The notes beneath the pieces were generated by a model. It had not been told where the DNA came from. It ran no database searches and worked only from the letters and a program-made list of their open reading frames with translations. From Locusta migratoria (lineage: Eukaryota; Arthropoda; Insecta; Orthoptera; Acrididae), in the NCBI GenBank assembly GCA_026315105.1, contig CM048755.1:755489301-755553300 (forward strand): a stretch of 64,000 nt of DNA. The letters run 5' to 3'. Shown here piece by piece: positions 32,060 through 43,291 of this stretch; the first letter of the stretch is position 1; each line of letters starts with the position of its first letter. A program made the position numbers and the translations under genes.

Positions 32060-32634
32060 ATGGGTACCAAAGAAGCAGTAGAGAATATTCCTCCTTATGG
32101 CAGTCGGTCTACAACAAAAACATTAGAATACAGGTTATTAGAGAAGAGAAAGCAACGTAAAGTCAATTTCATTACAATAAGTGACAAATCGAGTACCTTA
32201 TCAAACTCATTCAATGAAACAATGAGTTTTTGTTCGTGCTCTGAGTTTGAACGCACTGATGACCAAAAAAAGCTTGCGTTTCTGATCGTGACTAGATTAG
32301 GCATGAAGAGACGTAAGACATTGACGTTTTCATTGGTATCGGTTTACAAGGCCAATGTCCGAACCCGGTTAACTTTAGCATTGCAGCCGGCCGCGGTGGC
32401 CGAGGGGACTGAGGCGCTCCAGTCACGGTGTGCACGGTCACTACGGTCGGGGGTTCGAATCCCCCCTCGGGCATGGATATTTATGCCGTCCTTAGTCTTA
32501 GCTAGTTCATAAGTAATTTGTAAGCTTAGGGACTGATAACCCCGTAGTTAAGTCCCATAAGTTCTACAAACTTTTGAACATTTTTAGCACTGCACCAGGA
32601 ATAGCATGAAGTTCAAATTGTTTCTGAGAGGTAA
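32060..32634 (+). pseudogene. Short ORF at the left tip of giant element A, interrupted by a SINE
   Basis: ATG at 32,060 opens MGTKEAVENIPPYGSRSTTK, LEYRLLEKRKQRKVNFITIS, NETMSFCSCSEFERTDDQKK and LGMKRRKTLTFSLVSVYKAN. A SINE enters after TRLTLAL. Ignoring it, the frame would continue HQE, TAG, HEVQIVSER, stop. Element B has the same frame (from 48,578) with Trp where A has TAG. No family is recognised. Conservation between A and B may only reflect recent common descent. Confidence 0.45.
32386..32583 (+). mobile_element. SINE type 1 in element A, absent from element B
   Basis: Full-length copy (GCCGGCCGCGGTGGCCGAGG head). TTAGCATTGCA (32,375-32,385) and TTAGCACTGCA (32,584-32,594) flank it. 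Element B at about 48,915-48,930 shows the unoccupied site (TATAGCATTGCACCAGG). Confidence 0.96.
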
Positions 32635-32928
32635 CCACTAAAGGTATATAATACAATGCAACTCACAGGTGTCAAACGTCATAAAATTGTGGAATAGAAC
32701 GCAGTACCTATATGAACCCTTAACGAAGCACGATCACACGTCAGGTAATAAATAAGTTCACAGATAGCGCTATATTTGAACTTGAAATGACGATACAAAA
32801 GACTTCTTTCCCGGCAGGGACCCAACCCCGGCTCTATTCGCTATTTATTATATATGCGCAAAGAGATGAAATAGTTACTGTTCTCACCATTAGCGGGATG
32901 TGCATATGTTCGGCTAGAAGTAGCGCAA

Positions 32929-33122
32929 GGCGCGGCGGATTAGCCGTGAGCACTGGAGCGCCATGCTGCGGCGTGCGCGGCTGTTCGCCGTCGGGGGTTC
33001 GAGTCCCCCCTACGGGCATGGGTGTTTGTGTTGTCCTTAGGTTAGTTTACCATAGTTTAAATAGTTTGTAAGCTACGGATTAATAACCAAGCAGTTGAGT
33101 CCGATAGATTTACAAACATTTT
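32929..33122 (+). mobile_element. SINE type 2 in element A, shared with element B
   Basis: Head GGCGCGGCGGATTAGCCGTG; B box GGGGTTCGAGTCCCCC; tail ACAAACATTTT. GAAGTAGCGCAA is duplicated at 32,917-32,928 and 33,123-33,134. The same insertion with the same duplication is in element B at 49,220-49,411, so it predates the split of A and B. Confidence 0.94.
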
Positions 33123-33591
33123 GAAGTAGCGCAATAAATAACGTTGTGCTGCCTGGGACTCCTACTCCGCGCCTATCGTCAGCGTTGACCTCAGACGACT
33201 AGGTAACAACTCTCCCAATCTCGTTTACTAGTAATTAGGATCGCGCCGTTCGTAGAGACCTGTAGGGGTTTGGCATTTTGAAGAAACAACGAAAACTAAT
33301 CCATCTTTGTTCTAGTCAGTAGCGAATGGACATGTGTAATGTGATTTGAAAGACGCCTCAGTCCTAAATTCCTTACTCGCCGCTATTGGAGGTGGAGAGG
33401 GTAATGTTTGCGATTGTTAAAAACTGTTTCCCCAGCAGGAATCAAACCATATCTTAGCCATTATAAGATGGCATCAGCCCGATCAACTACCGATTTTCAG
33501 ATGTGGTAGTATAATGTTTTTCGTCAAAATGGAGTGCAGAACACATGGTACGAGAAGTAAAATAGTTCGGCGGTATCTGTCTACTTAACAG

Positions 33592-33775
33592 TAATTTCTT
33601 GGCCTCGCGGTCTGAGGCCAGAGGTTCGACTCCTTCCTCGAGCATGTGTAGTGGTGTGTGTGCGTGTGTGTGTGTGTGAATGCATGTATTCCTTAGCGTA
33701 AATTATGTAAAGTAGCATGTAAGGGTAGGTAGGGACTAATGACCTCAAGGTGATTTGTCCATTACGACTATAACA
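33592..33775 (+). mobile_element. Degraded SINE in element A left arm, head partly deleted
   Basis: GGCCTCGCGGTCTGAGGCC and B box AGAGGTTCGACTCCTTCC are followed by a TG run and a tail AGGGACTAATGACCTC...TTTGTCC. Element B (49,880-50,112) keeps about 40 more bases of the head (GACGCGTCTTGTCGCGGAG). Shared by both elements. Confidence 0.75.
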
Positions 33776-33908
33776 AAAAAGTGATATACAGTATGTAGAA
33801 TTATGTAGCATTGTGTATGATAATATACTACGTTTTAGCATGCCCTGTGGTGATTTTGTATGACATGTTGCTGTTTGCTTATTCTACTATAGTCTCGTTT
33901 CGCTCAAG

Positions 33909-34097
33909 TTTGTATGAAAAATGTGTGTGAAATCGTATTGGACTTAACTGCTAACGTCATCAGTCTGCACACTACTTAAACTTCTTAACATAAGGACAAC
34001 ACAGATACCCAAGACCGAGGAAGGACTCGAACCACCGACGCGAGCAGAAGCCCAATTCAAGACATGATGCCTTAAACCGCGCAGCTACTCTGCGCGG
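33909..34097 (-). mobile_element. SINE, divergent subfamily, in element A left arm
   Basis: Minus strand. The tail complement reads GGACTTAACTGCTAACGTCA, the B box complement AAGGACTCGAACCACC and the head complement CGCAGCTACTCTGCGCGGC. CGCTCAAG at 33,901-33,908 and 34,098-34,105 is the target duplication. Present also in element B. Confidence 0.88.
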
Positions 34098-35010
34098 CGC
34101 TCAAGAATGTAACATAGCTCTAACCATAATAAATGAAATATTGTGCATCTTAAAAGTAGCAAGGAGCGTCTTTTACGCATTAGAAAACCGTTTCTAAAAC
34201 GGGAAATATATACCATGTGTAACGATATAGTTTGTAGGGATGAAAGCAGAGGAGGTCAATCGAAACACTAGGGCTCTGTATTTCACAGAACGAAGAATTT
34301 ATTATAGGTAAGGGGGTATGAAAGGACACGGTCTCATAGAGAGGACTGATATACAGTAACGAAAGCATAAATTAAAAGAGAGTGCATGCTGTCAACGGAA
34401 ACCAATAGATTTTATCACTGTATTGTGAGGGAACCGACCAGCAGGGTAACTGAGGTTATGATGCAAGAGCGGCGACAGTGAGTGAGAGAGAGAGAACACA
34501 AGAGAAATTAACTATTAATAAATGCAAGACCGTTTGCGTATTTTGTGAAGGACAGAGGGTGTATTAATGGATGGAGGGGAGGAGAGAGACGTATCTGAAG
34601 TAACAAAAATTACTTTGACAGCGTCCATCTAAACGGATTACTCTGTTTGCATGAAGGCTGCGTATAAATGTAATAAAAAATAGGATATTGAGTGGAAGGA
34701 GAAGCATTGAATTAAAATTTGCACCACAGGGAGGAATCGAACCCATAACTCCATACTAACTTTAATTCAATGCTTCTCCCTTCAATCAATGGCTTTGACA
34801 TATTGATACGGAAAACTGTCACTAGGTATATAAATTTATAATAAAAATAGGATAATAAAGAAACTGTATATTAAAAAAAAACTTCAATTTAAAGGTAGCT
34901 CAAAGGAAAAAGAAACACATATTTTATTTCTGTTGGCAAGAGATCTTCTACAGTCTCTCACTTACGAAATATTAAAATAGAGATGATATTAAAAAAAAAC
35001 ATTTAAAGGA

Positions 35011-35899
35011 TGTATCGATACATTTTTTTATCTTTTTTTTTTTATTTTTGATCAGCGATGCTTATCGCCTCCGGTTCCCTCTGACTCGCAATGCAACTAA
35101 TTTAATTTCGTTCGTTATTTTTTACTTAAATACAAGCGAGAAGACGAAACCGTGATAGTAGTTTTTACTCACTCTCTGGTCTGTATGCAATCGGTGTAGA
35201 CGTCTTTCATGTTTGTATCCGCTAATGTAAGTAATGCAAGCTGTTGCTGAAAATATATTATTTAAATTTAAAAGCATTCCCTCTCCTTGGTTTTCATTTA
35301 AATCAAAGTCCTCCACGCCAAATATTTAATTTCTTAATGTTTTCAGCTCCTTCGCAGCCATAATAGTTTATGTTCAAACGCCATTACAATCGCTTCGCAT
35401 TGTCAGCAAAATTTCAGTCAATCAATCATCCTTATACAATAGTTTGCTAGATTTTTAGAACCTGCATTCACTTCTTTTGAAATTTCACGAAGTCCGGTCA
35501 TTTTTTTAAATTATTCTATCATTACCAGTAACTTCATAATCCACCCACGGTCACACAACAATGAAAGCCGAAGTGAACAGTCTGAACATTGATCTACTAC
35601 GGAAAGTATCTTCAACGTTCATATATTAAATAAAAAAAGTTATCATTTCCAGCTTCTACAATACGAAGCGCAGGATCCAGCTAGATGCTTTCCGTAAGTC
35701 TTATAACGTGCTGTTGCTTGTATGGTGCCCGACTTAAATATGCAACACGCGGTTTATTTGCTTTAATGTTCATTTTGTGCTGTACTTTAACTTATTTCAA
35801 ATTCAAACACATGGTACCATCAATTCCTTGACAAAACAATATAATCACGGAATCTACTTTTAACAATTATGGCATCATTCGAAGCAAGGGCAACGTTAT
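35011..35899. mobile_element. A-specific insert of ~0.89 kb, unknown type
   Basis: Element B runs directly from ACATTTGAAGG to ACTAATAATT (near 51,561-51,582). In A the same two sequences are separated by about 890 bp beginning TGTATCGATACA, with AAGGA repeated on both sides (35,006-35,010 and 35,900-35,904). It is AT-rich, and I see no coding, no terminal inverted repeat and no tRNA-like head. The 5-bp duplication suggests an LTR-type or other transposon insertion. Confidence 0.6.
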
Positions 35900-36544
35900 A
35901 AGGACTAATAATTTATTCAGAATCCCTCATTATTTGTTTCTTTCGTTATGCATCTCAGCATATAATCTATAACGCTATCGGACCAGCTTCTCTTCAGTAA
36001 ATGCGACAACTCTATCTTGAGTTGATTGTTCACAGTGAGACAGCCTGATTTGTATTTCTGCTTTCCGCTCTCACTATGAAGCCAGGAAGTAAACACTCTG
36101 TATTTTCGTCAGAGCCCCGCTTTGTGCCGTGCTGGGGGCTGTTGCCCGCCAACGCGACCGCCAGCTGGCTGGTTTCCGCCAAGCCTCGCCTCGGCACCAG
36201 GACCGGCCTGCCCATAGCTCGCAAGCCACGACTAATACAGCGAGACTCAACCCTTGAAGTATGAAACGTTTCTGAAAACCTACCCTAACGTGTATTATAA
36301 ACTACCTCACCTAGACCTATTTTGCTATAAAATGAGCAGCCACGTTATCTTTTGACACAACATTCAAATATTTAACGAAGTGAAAGAATAGAATCATGAT
36401 AAACGTAGTACCACATAATGTTTCACATAGATAGCAATCATATAACACAGAAAATTATTCTCTCTTTTCAGCGCTCTGCATTAGATCTAGACGTAATGAA
36501 ATATGTAGTTATCTTAGAAATGTAAGCATGTTGTAAAATTAAAC

Positions 36545-36778
36545 AGTTCTGGTAGCAACAACACAAACACATACATGTAGTATATCATTCACGTTTTGTG
36601 TACTTATAAAGTATTTCCAATGTGTCTGTAAACAATAAGTGATAAACAATGGAAATTACCTTCTGCTGGGGCTCTTCATTTACACGATTGTTCTGTTATT
36701 CACAGTGAAGTGTTTCGTAATGGGTTCATATAATCGCTTCAGTTTCTCGGCTGTTCCACGCTTGTACTAAGCTTGAAA

Positions 36779-36810
<32 letters not shown>

Positions 36811-37310
36811 ATAATAATAATAATAAATACAAGTGCCAAATAGCGTATGTGCGCGTTATAATCTGATATATTCATTCATCTTTCTTGACCTCCTCCCTCT
36901 ATTCCATCAGTTAATAATAGTACACTACTCAGCAGTACTGCATAAGAGGGGACAATTGTAGGGTTGGCAGTCTCCTAAGGAGACGTTTAAATCCCCTAAT
37001 GGTTCTGGTAGCAACAACACAAATGTATACATGTAGTATATCATTCACGTTTTGTGTACTTATAAAGTGTTTGAAAGTGTCTGTAAAAAATAAGTGCTAA
37101 ACAATGGAAATTACCTTCTGCTGGGGACTAATAATAATAATATAAATACAAGTGCCAAATAGTGTATGTGCGATTTATAATCTGATATATTCTTTCAACC
37201 TTTTCGACGGTCTCCCTCTATTCCAACAGGTAATAATCGCACACTACTGAGCAGTACTGCATAAGAGTGGACAATTGTAGGGTCCCCTACCTAATGGTAG
37301 TGTCAATAAC
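36545..37310. repeat. Tandem duplication inside the left arm of element A
   Basis: The block GTTCTGGTAGCAACAACACA ... TAATCTGATATATTC ... GAGCAGTACTGCATAAGAG occurs twice in direct orientation (from about 36,545 and about 37,001). Element B has one copy (from about 52,222). The second unit in A is shorter, missing the CTCTTCATTTACACGATTG part. Confidence 0.85.
36780..36826. repeat. (TAC)n(TAA)n microsatellite
   Basis: About 10 ACT units followed by about 5 AAT units, inside the left arm of element A. Confidence 0.95.
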
Positions 37311-37540
37311 AGACCGTTTGTTTCACCTTCGCCAAAACATGTGTTATTCACAGTTAACATTGTTTTTAATTGCACCCCCAGGAATTTCGTTATATGTATA
37401 ACCTTCAAACTTGTTTTGCTTATCGATATCTAGAATGCTGACGAAACTCTGAGTACTTATGTTCAGAGCCAACTGCATATTTATGTTTAAAGTCAATTGT
37501 CGCCATTTGCGCCGTGAAGATACAAATTCAAATTCATTTC

Positions 37541-39094
37541 GCAATTGACTTTGCTATTCTGAGTTTAGTAGTGGGCAGCATTAACTGCCTCAAATCTAAG
37601 AGCAATATTCTGATCGCTCATTAAATATTTCGAATATATATTCGAATCAGGAGAAGTCTACTTCACTTTGCTGGAAGAACTACACTCGTCACATCCTTTT
37701 CTGTAGATGACTCCTTGTCTGTTACTGCAAACTATTACCTTGCAGATAGGACATCATGAGTCCAATCGTACAACTTAGGAAAGCGATATGGTTCGAAGTT
37801 GATTATGGCTGAAGATACCAAAAGTCGTTTCGGCACTCTATAAATACGGAATTATTTTGAGAGTACTCAGTAGATCGTAAAAATATAGTATCGCCAAAGT
37901 CTTAGAAGAGTAAAGATTTAGAACCCTTTGCCGGTTTGATGTTAATTTTCTATATATTTCATAATGCTGGAAAAAGTATTTGTTCAAACCTCCAGCTACA
38001 TGTGGATATCAATACAATGGCTCTGTAACTCAGTGGATTACTTTTGTTTTCTTTATATATCTATGCAACATTCCATTCGTCTTCCTCACTATAAATACAT
38101 CAATGCTCGACATCATGTCGTAGGAGAAGTAATTAAGCCATGCATAATGTGTGCACAAGATGTTCTCCTAAGGTGTTGGACCACTCGAGAAAGACATTGC
38201 CTGTAGACAAATGATCTTCCTGGTACGACTATGGTGGTGAAATGACAATTCGGTGGATCCGGTCTGGTGATAGTTGTACTGCTTCCTGGAATGACAAAGA
38301 AGAATCTAGATTAAAAGAAATAATCCGACACAAGCTGCTTGTGGCCACTGAGTGCACGCATTGGGGAAGTTCAACAGTTGTGCCCAGCCAGAATTCGGGT
38401 CCAGTTCCTACTGCTATCCGAGCAGTTACGGTAACCACTGCACGAGCGGGAAAACAACGATCATCGCAGGTGCACGGGCTACCACTCCTCTCCCCCCTCG
38501 TCACACACAAGACTCAAACTTCCTCACACTGCCCATGTAGTTGCCGTTTCCAATTTGCACTCACTGCTCGTGGCACTTTGCCGATTACCTGGAGAGTTCA
38601 GGCGTAGTGTGCATTTGCGCTGAATGCTGGAGTTGTTCTCGTCTTCTCCTTAATTATGTATATTTATGTGGTGTCTATTCTTTCGAAAGAACAGTCACAA
38701 TACATATATGTATATAGAAGAACCTTTCAAGATTCACTTATTGGTGGCATTCCAATTAAAATGTCTGAAAATTGAACTGCGGTGTGTCATTTACTTATCA
38801 CATATATGATTACAGACAAGGGTGATGAATTTCACATAGCAACTACAACTATTCTCGATCCCTACTTTTTGAATTATCTGCATCGGCCTTCACAAGGAGG
38901 CGATTCATGCTGCAGCTGTTCGCTTCCTTCATGAAAATGTCGACGCTCCTTAAAGATTAAGAGGCAGTAGCTCTCAGTTACAAATTGGAGCGAGAGTAAC
39001 ATATTACCCACTCTCTCACAGAGCTACAAACTGCTGTATCGAATTGAGAAATATTTGTGGCAAATTATGCTGCTGTCTAGTAAGCACTTCAGAA
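37541..39094. other. Core of giant element A
   Basis: The unpaired segment between the arms. Open frames of 80 codons (37,964-38,206) and 121 codons (38,242-38,607, starting MTIRWIRSGDSCTASWNDKE) are on the plus strand, and I recognise no domain in them. Around 38,823-38,870 a frame reads GDEFHIATTTILDPYF, faintly like the A-x-x-L-D-P-R-F motif of hAT transposases, too short to trust. Element B lacks nearly all of this region. Confidence 0.5.
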
Positions 39095-39526
39095 AAGCAG
39101 AGCCAATTTTAAAATGATATTGAAGTTATCTCTTCACGATGCAAATGCGACAATTGACCCTAAACATAAATATGCGTATAGTTCACCACATGATTACCAG
39201 ATAATTTTCGTCAGTCCTTGAGAAATCGATAAACAAAACAAATTTAAGGATTATACACCTAACAAAATTTCTGGTGGGTACAATTGAAAACAACGTTAAC
39301 TACGAAATAGACATGTTTTGGTGAAGATAAAACAAGCGCCTGTTATTGACACAACCATTAAAAGATTAAAACGTCTCCCTAGGAGGCTATAAACCCTACA
39401 ATTGCTCCACCTCTTCCGCAGTATTGCTGAGCAATGTGCGATTATAATCTGAAAAAGTTGGAAAAAGATATCAGATTGTGTGGTATAGTGAATTAGCGAA
39501 AAGAAGGTCTCGGATGTTTTCCGGGT

Positions 39527-39560
39527 TTTTTTTTTTTTTTTTTTTTTTTTTTTCTTTTTT
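39527..39560. repeat. Poly-T tract in the right arm of element A
   Basis: A run of more than 25 T with one interruption; element B has a shorter T/C run at about 53,004-53,033. Confidence 0.9.
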
Positions 39561-39712
39561 ACGGCTTAGGCTGGGGAGGGGGCGGAGACGGCAGGGGGAT
39601 GACGTGGGGAAGCAAAATATTAAAACAAAAAAGTTTTCAGTGTAGCACACTTCTTCTATGAGATTTCAATCACCAACCTTCTTCTACAAATGCAAAGAGA
39701 TTTTGTACTCAT

Positions 39713-39889
39713 TACCCGTGCGGTCTAAGATGTCATGTCATGGATCGGGCTGCTGCTAGCGTAGGAGGTTCGAGTCCTCCCTCAGGCATGGGTATGTGTG
39801 TGTTGTCCTTAGAATAAGTTAGTTTAAGTAGTTTGTAAGTTTAGGGACTGTTGAACGTAGCATACCACACACATTCGGACATTTGATTT
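39713..39889 (+). mobile_element. Old SINE in right arm of element A (shared with B)
   Basis: B box GGAGGTTCGAGTCCTCC, body GTGTGTTGTCCTTAGAATAAG and tail GTTTAGGGACTGTTGAACG. The A-box half is degraded (GTGCGGTCTAAGATG). It has a counterpart in element B at about 53,215-53,372, but not in the left arms. Confidence 0.8.
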
Positions 39890-39917
39890 GAATTTTAAGA
39901 ATAATATAATGGTAATT

Positions 39918-40108
39918 CAAATGTTTGTTAAGCTTAAGGGACTTAACTACGGGGTCATCAGTCCCTAAACTTACAAACTACTTATGAACTAGCTACAACT
40001 AAAGACGTCACAAATATCCATGCCCGAGGGGGGATTCGAACCCCCGACCGTAGTGGCCAAGCAGACCGTGACTGAAGCGCCTCAGTACCCTCGGCCACTG
40101 CGGCCGGC
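39918..40108 (-). mobile_element. SINE type 1 in element A, absent from element B
   Basis: Full-length minus-strand copy. TATAATGGTAATT at 39,905-39,917 and 40,109-40,121 is a perfect 13-bp duplication. Element B has the empty site near 53,389-53,401. Confidence 0.96.
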
Positions 40109-42826
40109 TATAATGGTAATTAGAACTCACATATATCCTTTATGGCACTTGTTTTATCGATCTTCTTATAAGCGTGGAACAGTGGAGAAACTAAAGCGAT
40201 CCTATGAACCCATTACGAAACACTTTACTATGAATAACAGAACAATCGTGTAAATGAAGGGCCTCAGCAGAAGGTATTTCTGTTTCGTAGTATTTATTGT
40301 TTCAGAGACAGTGAGAACACTTTATAAGTGCACAAAACGTGTATGATATACTACATATATATGTGTTGTTCCCACCAGAATTGTTTAATTTTAAAACATA
40401 CGTAGTTTTCTAGGTTGAATATATATTTTCTTGTGTCTAAATTTAATGCAGAGCGCTTATGTGGTAGCTGCGTTTATCATGATTCTATTCTTTAACTTCG
40501 TTAAATATTTGAATGAAATGTCAAAAGATAAAGTGGCTGCTCATTTTATGGCAAATTAGCTCTAGCTGTAGTAGTTAATACAACACACTTGGGTATGTTG
40601 GCAGAAACGTTTGAGCCTGGTTTTGCGGTCTGTGCCTGTATTATCTGTGGCTCAAGAGCTATGGGCTGGCCGGTCAACCACAGCTGGTGCCGAGGCGAGG
40701 TTTGGTGGAAGCCAGCAAGCTGGCAGTCGCCGTGATGCCCAACAGCCTCCAGCACAGTGCAGAGTGGGGCTCTGACGTAAAACAGAATGTTTACTTCCAG
40801 GCATCATAGTAAAAGGAGACAGCCTGATTTGTATTTCGGCTATCTCACTGCGAGCAGACAACTCGAGATAGAGTCATCGCTCTTACTGAAGAGAAGCTGG
40901 TCTGACGGCGTTATAGATTCTACGCTGAGATGTATTGTGAAAGAAACAAATAATTAGGGTTTCTGAATAAATTATTTGTACTTTAATATTTTTTCTTTTT
41001 TTTTTTTTAAATCTCCTAAGTGAGACTATAGAAGAAATAAAATATGAGTTTCTTTTTCCTTTGAGCTGCTTTTAAATTGATTTTTTTTAAATATACAGTT
41101 CCTTTATTATCCTATTTTATTATAAATTTATATACCGAGAGACAGTTTTCCGCGTCAGTATGTCAAAGAAATTAAGTGAAAGGAAAAGCATTGAATTAAA
41201 AAAAAGGATGGAGGTATGGGTTCGATTCCCGCCCGTGGCACAAATATTAATTCAATGCTATTCATTTCACTCAATATCCTATTTTTATTCATTTATACCT
41301 AGACTACATGCATACAAAGTAATCAGTTTAGATGGACGCTGTTAAAGTAATTTTTGTTATTTCAAATACGTGTCTTTCCTTCTCTCCATCCATTAATACA
41401 CCCTCCGTCCTTAACAAAATTTGCAAACGATTTGTCTTGTATTTATTCGTTGTTGATTTTTCCTCCTTTCTGTCACCTCCCTTACATCATAACCTCAGTT
41501 GACATTTTGGTCTATTCCCCCAAAAAGCTGTAAAAAAATTGTGGTTTCCGTTAAAACAATACTATCTCTTTTAATGTCTGCTTTCTTTACTGTCCATGGG
41601 TCCTCTCTATGTAGCAGTGTTCTTTTATATCTCCGATAATCCATCTTTCGTTCTGTAAAACATTCGTTCCTTTTCTCTCGGCCCTAAAACAAACTGTAAT
41701 GTATAAGTAAGGAGTACTTAGCAAGCATTCCACTCTTTTATTTTCCAGTTCTGCACTCCTGTTCATTCCTAGATCCCACCCTCCCTCCTGCTACCCCTCC
41801 CTTGAAATATTGCTTTTGTGCTTGGCAGATTTTTTTTAAATCACTTTCATTATTTCTCTGTCGTTGACTCTCGAAAAGCACGTGGATATAATGGACAACT
41901 GAACCTTACCGTGCAAGCACTATTGTCGCCATTAAAATGGACATCTATTCCGACAAATACCAGTATCCAAGCTTTGAAATGGCAGAGACTGAAGTTCTCC
42001 CCCATCCTTCCCAGTTGAATATTATGCTTCGCATGTAATCGCATTTTCGATGCGACATTGTATCAGAATCCACATTGCTGTTTTGTAACCTCAGTATGAC
42101 TATCGAAGGCAACCACACCGTGAAGAATAATTGCTCGACACACTTTCCAGTTATCGGATACCTTGTCACTGACCATACTAGTAAATCACAGAAACCTCCG
42201 TCATCGAAGTTTGTTTGTGTTCCTGAACGTGGTGAATAAATGTCAAAACGAAGTTACTTTCCGAATTTCAAATTTTTAACGCATAATCCACGTTCCTCAT
42301 AACTATATGGGTCCGATTCCCGCTGGGGGTATCAGTTTTTAACGGCCACGAAAATACCATCTACACCTCCAGTATCTCCAATAAAGAACACAGGACTCTG
42401 ACTTGTTTCAAATGAAAATTGCACATTTCCATCCGCTACTAAATTGAACAAAGTTTTCGCAAAATACCAAACCCCTTCCACGTCTCTACGAACGGTGTGA
42501 TCCTAACTACTGGTGAACGACAATGTGATAGTTGACGCCTCATGGTGTCAGGTCAAGAGTGACGGTATGTGCAGGGTCGTAGTGCCCGGAAGAATCAAAT
42601 ATATAAGCTGTATTCCTTCCTATTATACAGTAGCAAATGGTGCTGGGTTCGAGTCCCTGCCGGGGAAAAATTAATTGTATCGTCGTTTCAGGTACCAGTA
42701 TAACGCTATTTGTGAACATATTTGATATGTGACATCTGATTGTGCTTAGTTAACAAATCATCAATACATTGTATTCTAATCCACAGCTTTATGATGTGTG
42801 ACATCTGTGAATTGCACTATATTTTT

Positions 42827-43291
42827 TGTGTCCCAGCCTCGTCACCGTTTTTGTGTCTCGTTTCCGTCGGAGGTGTCGGTGGCCGAGTGGAATGAGACCG
42901 ACACAGGAATAAAGATAGCACGCTGGTGCAGGTACGGAGGGGAGCAGCCAGAAACTAGAAACACTAGAGTAAATTAGAACGAGATATATATTGCACAGAA
43001 TTTATACAATACTTAACTTTTACTTAGTTCAGTACACAGAATGCTGATACATAGTTGAGGCCTGCCTACTGCCTATCCGATAGCCAAGTCTACAGTGGTG
43101 CCTATCTGATTACGAAGTGTTCGCTGGTTGCTATCTCAGTCCCAAGTGAACGATGTCGTTCAGTGGTGGCCACGTGCGGAGTTGCAGCAGAGGGCGCTCG
43201 TGGCTGTCGTCGTACGAACGCCGCGCCATGCGTGCATGGCGGCGCGCGGCGAAAGTAGGTGGCGCGCACTTTGTACTTGTGCGACACCACA
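42827..43291 (-). mobile_element. LTR-like insert specific to element A
   Basis: Read on the minus strand it starts TGTGGTGTCGCACAAG and ends GGCTGGGACACA, i.e. TGT...ACA ends like an insect LTR. It is GC-rich and contains a hairpin GTGTCGGT...ACCGACAC at 42,873-42,904. Element B goes straight from CACTATATTACG to the shared TCAGCGGTTAC, so this is extra in A. I did not find a clear target duplication, so a solo LTR is a proposal; loss from B is the alternative. Confidence 0.5.

Larger units (their letters stand above)
31946..37540. repeat. Left arm of giant element A
   Basis: Its reverse complement matches the right arm in collinear order: 32,100-32,310 with 43,930-44,210; 32,700-32,870 with 42,600-42,790; 34,110-34,790 with 41,160-41,700; 35,905-36,270 with 40,560-40,970; 36,440-36,760 with 40,170-40,440; 37,180-37,540 with 39,095-39,480. 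By eye the outer parts are roughly 70-80% alike and the inner parts higher. Confidence 0.82.

Noticed and set aside
32292..32474. Recurrent small protein MPEGGFEPPTVVAV... in many frames (also 13.4, 15.9, 19.6, 26.6, 40.0 kb)
   Set aside because: It is the antisense translation of the type-1 SINE head and B box, not a gene; it appears wherever the SINE does.
36076..36264. GC-richer frame LVPRRGLAETSQLAVAL / its complement as an exon
   Set aside because: It lies in the inverted arms and occurs four times (36.1, 40.7, 51.8, 54.0 kb) with frame differences, so it belongs to the giant repeat rather than a gene.
38242..38607. 121-codon frame in the core of element A as a functional gene
   Set aside because: No recognised motif, overlapping frames of similar length on the other strand, and absence from element B.
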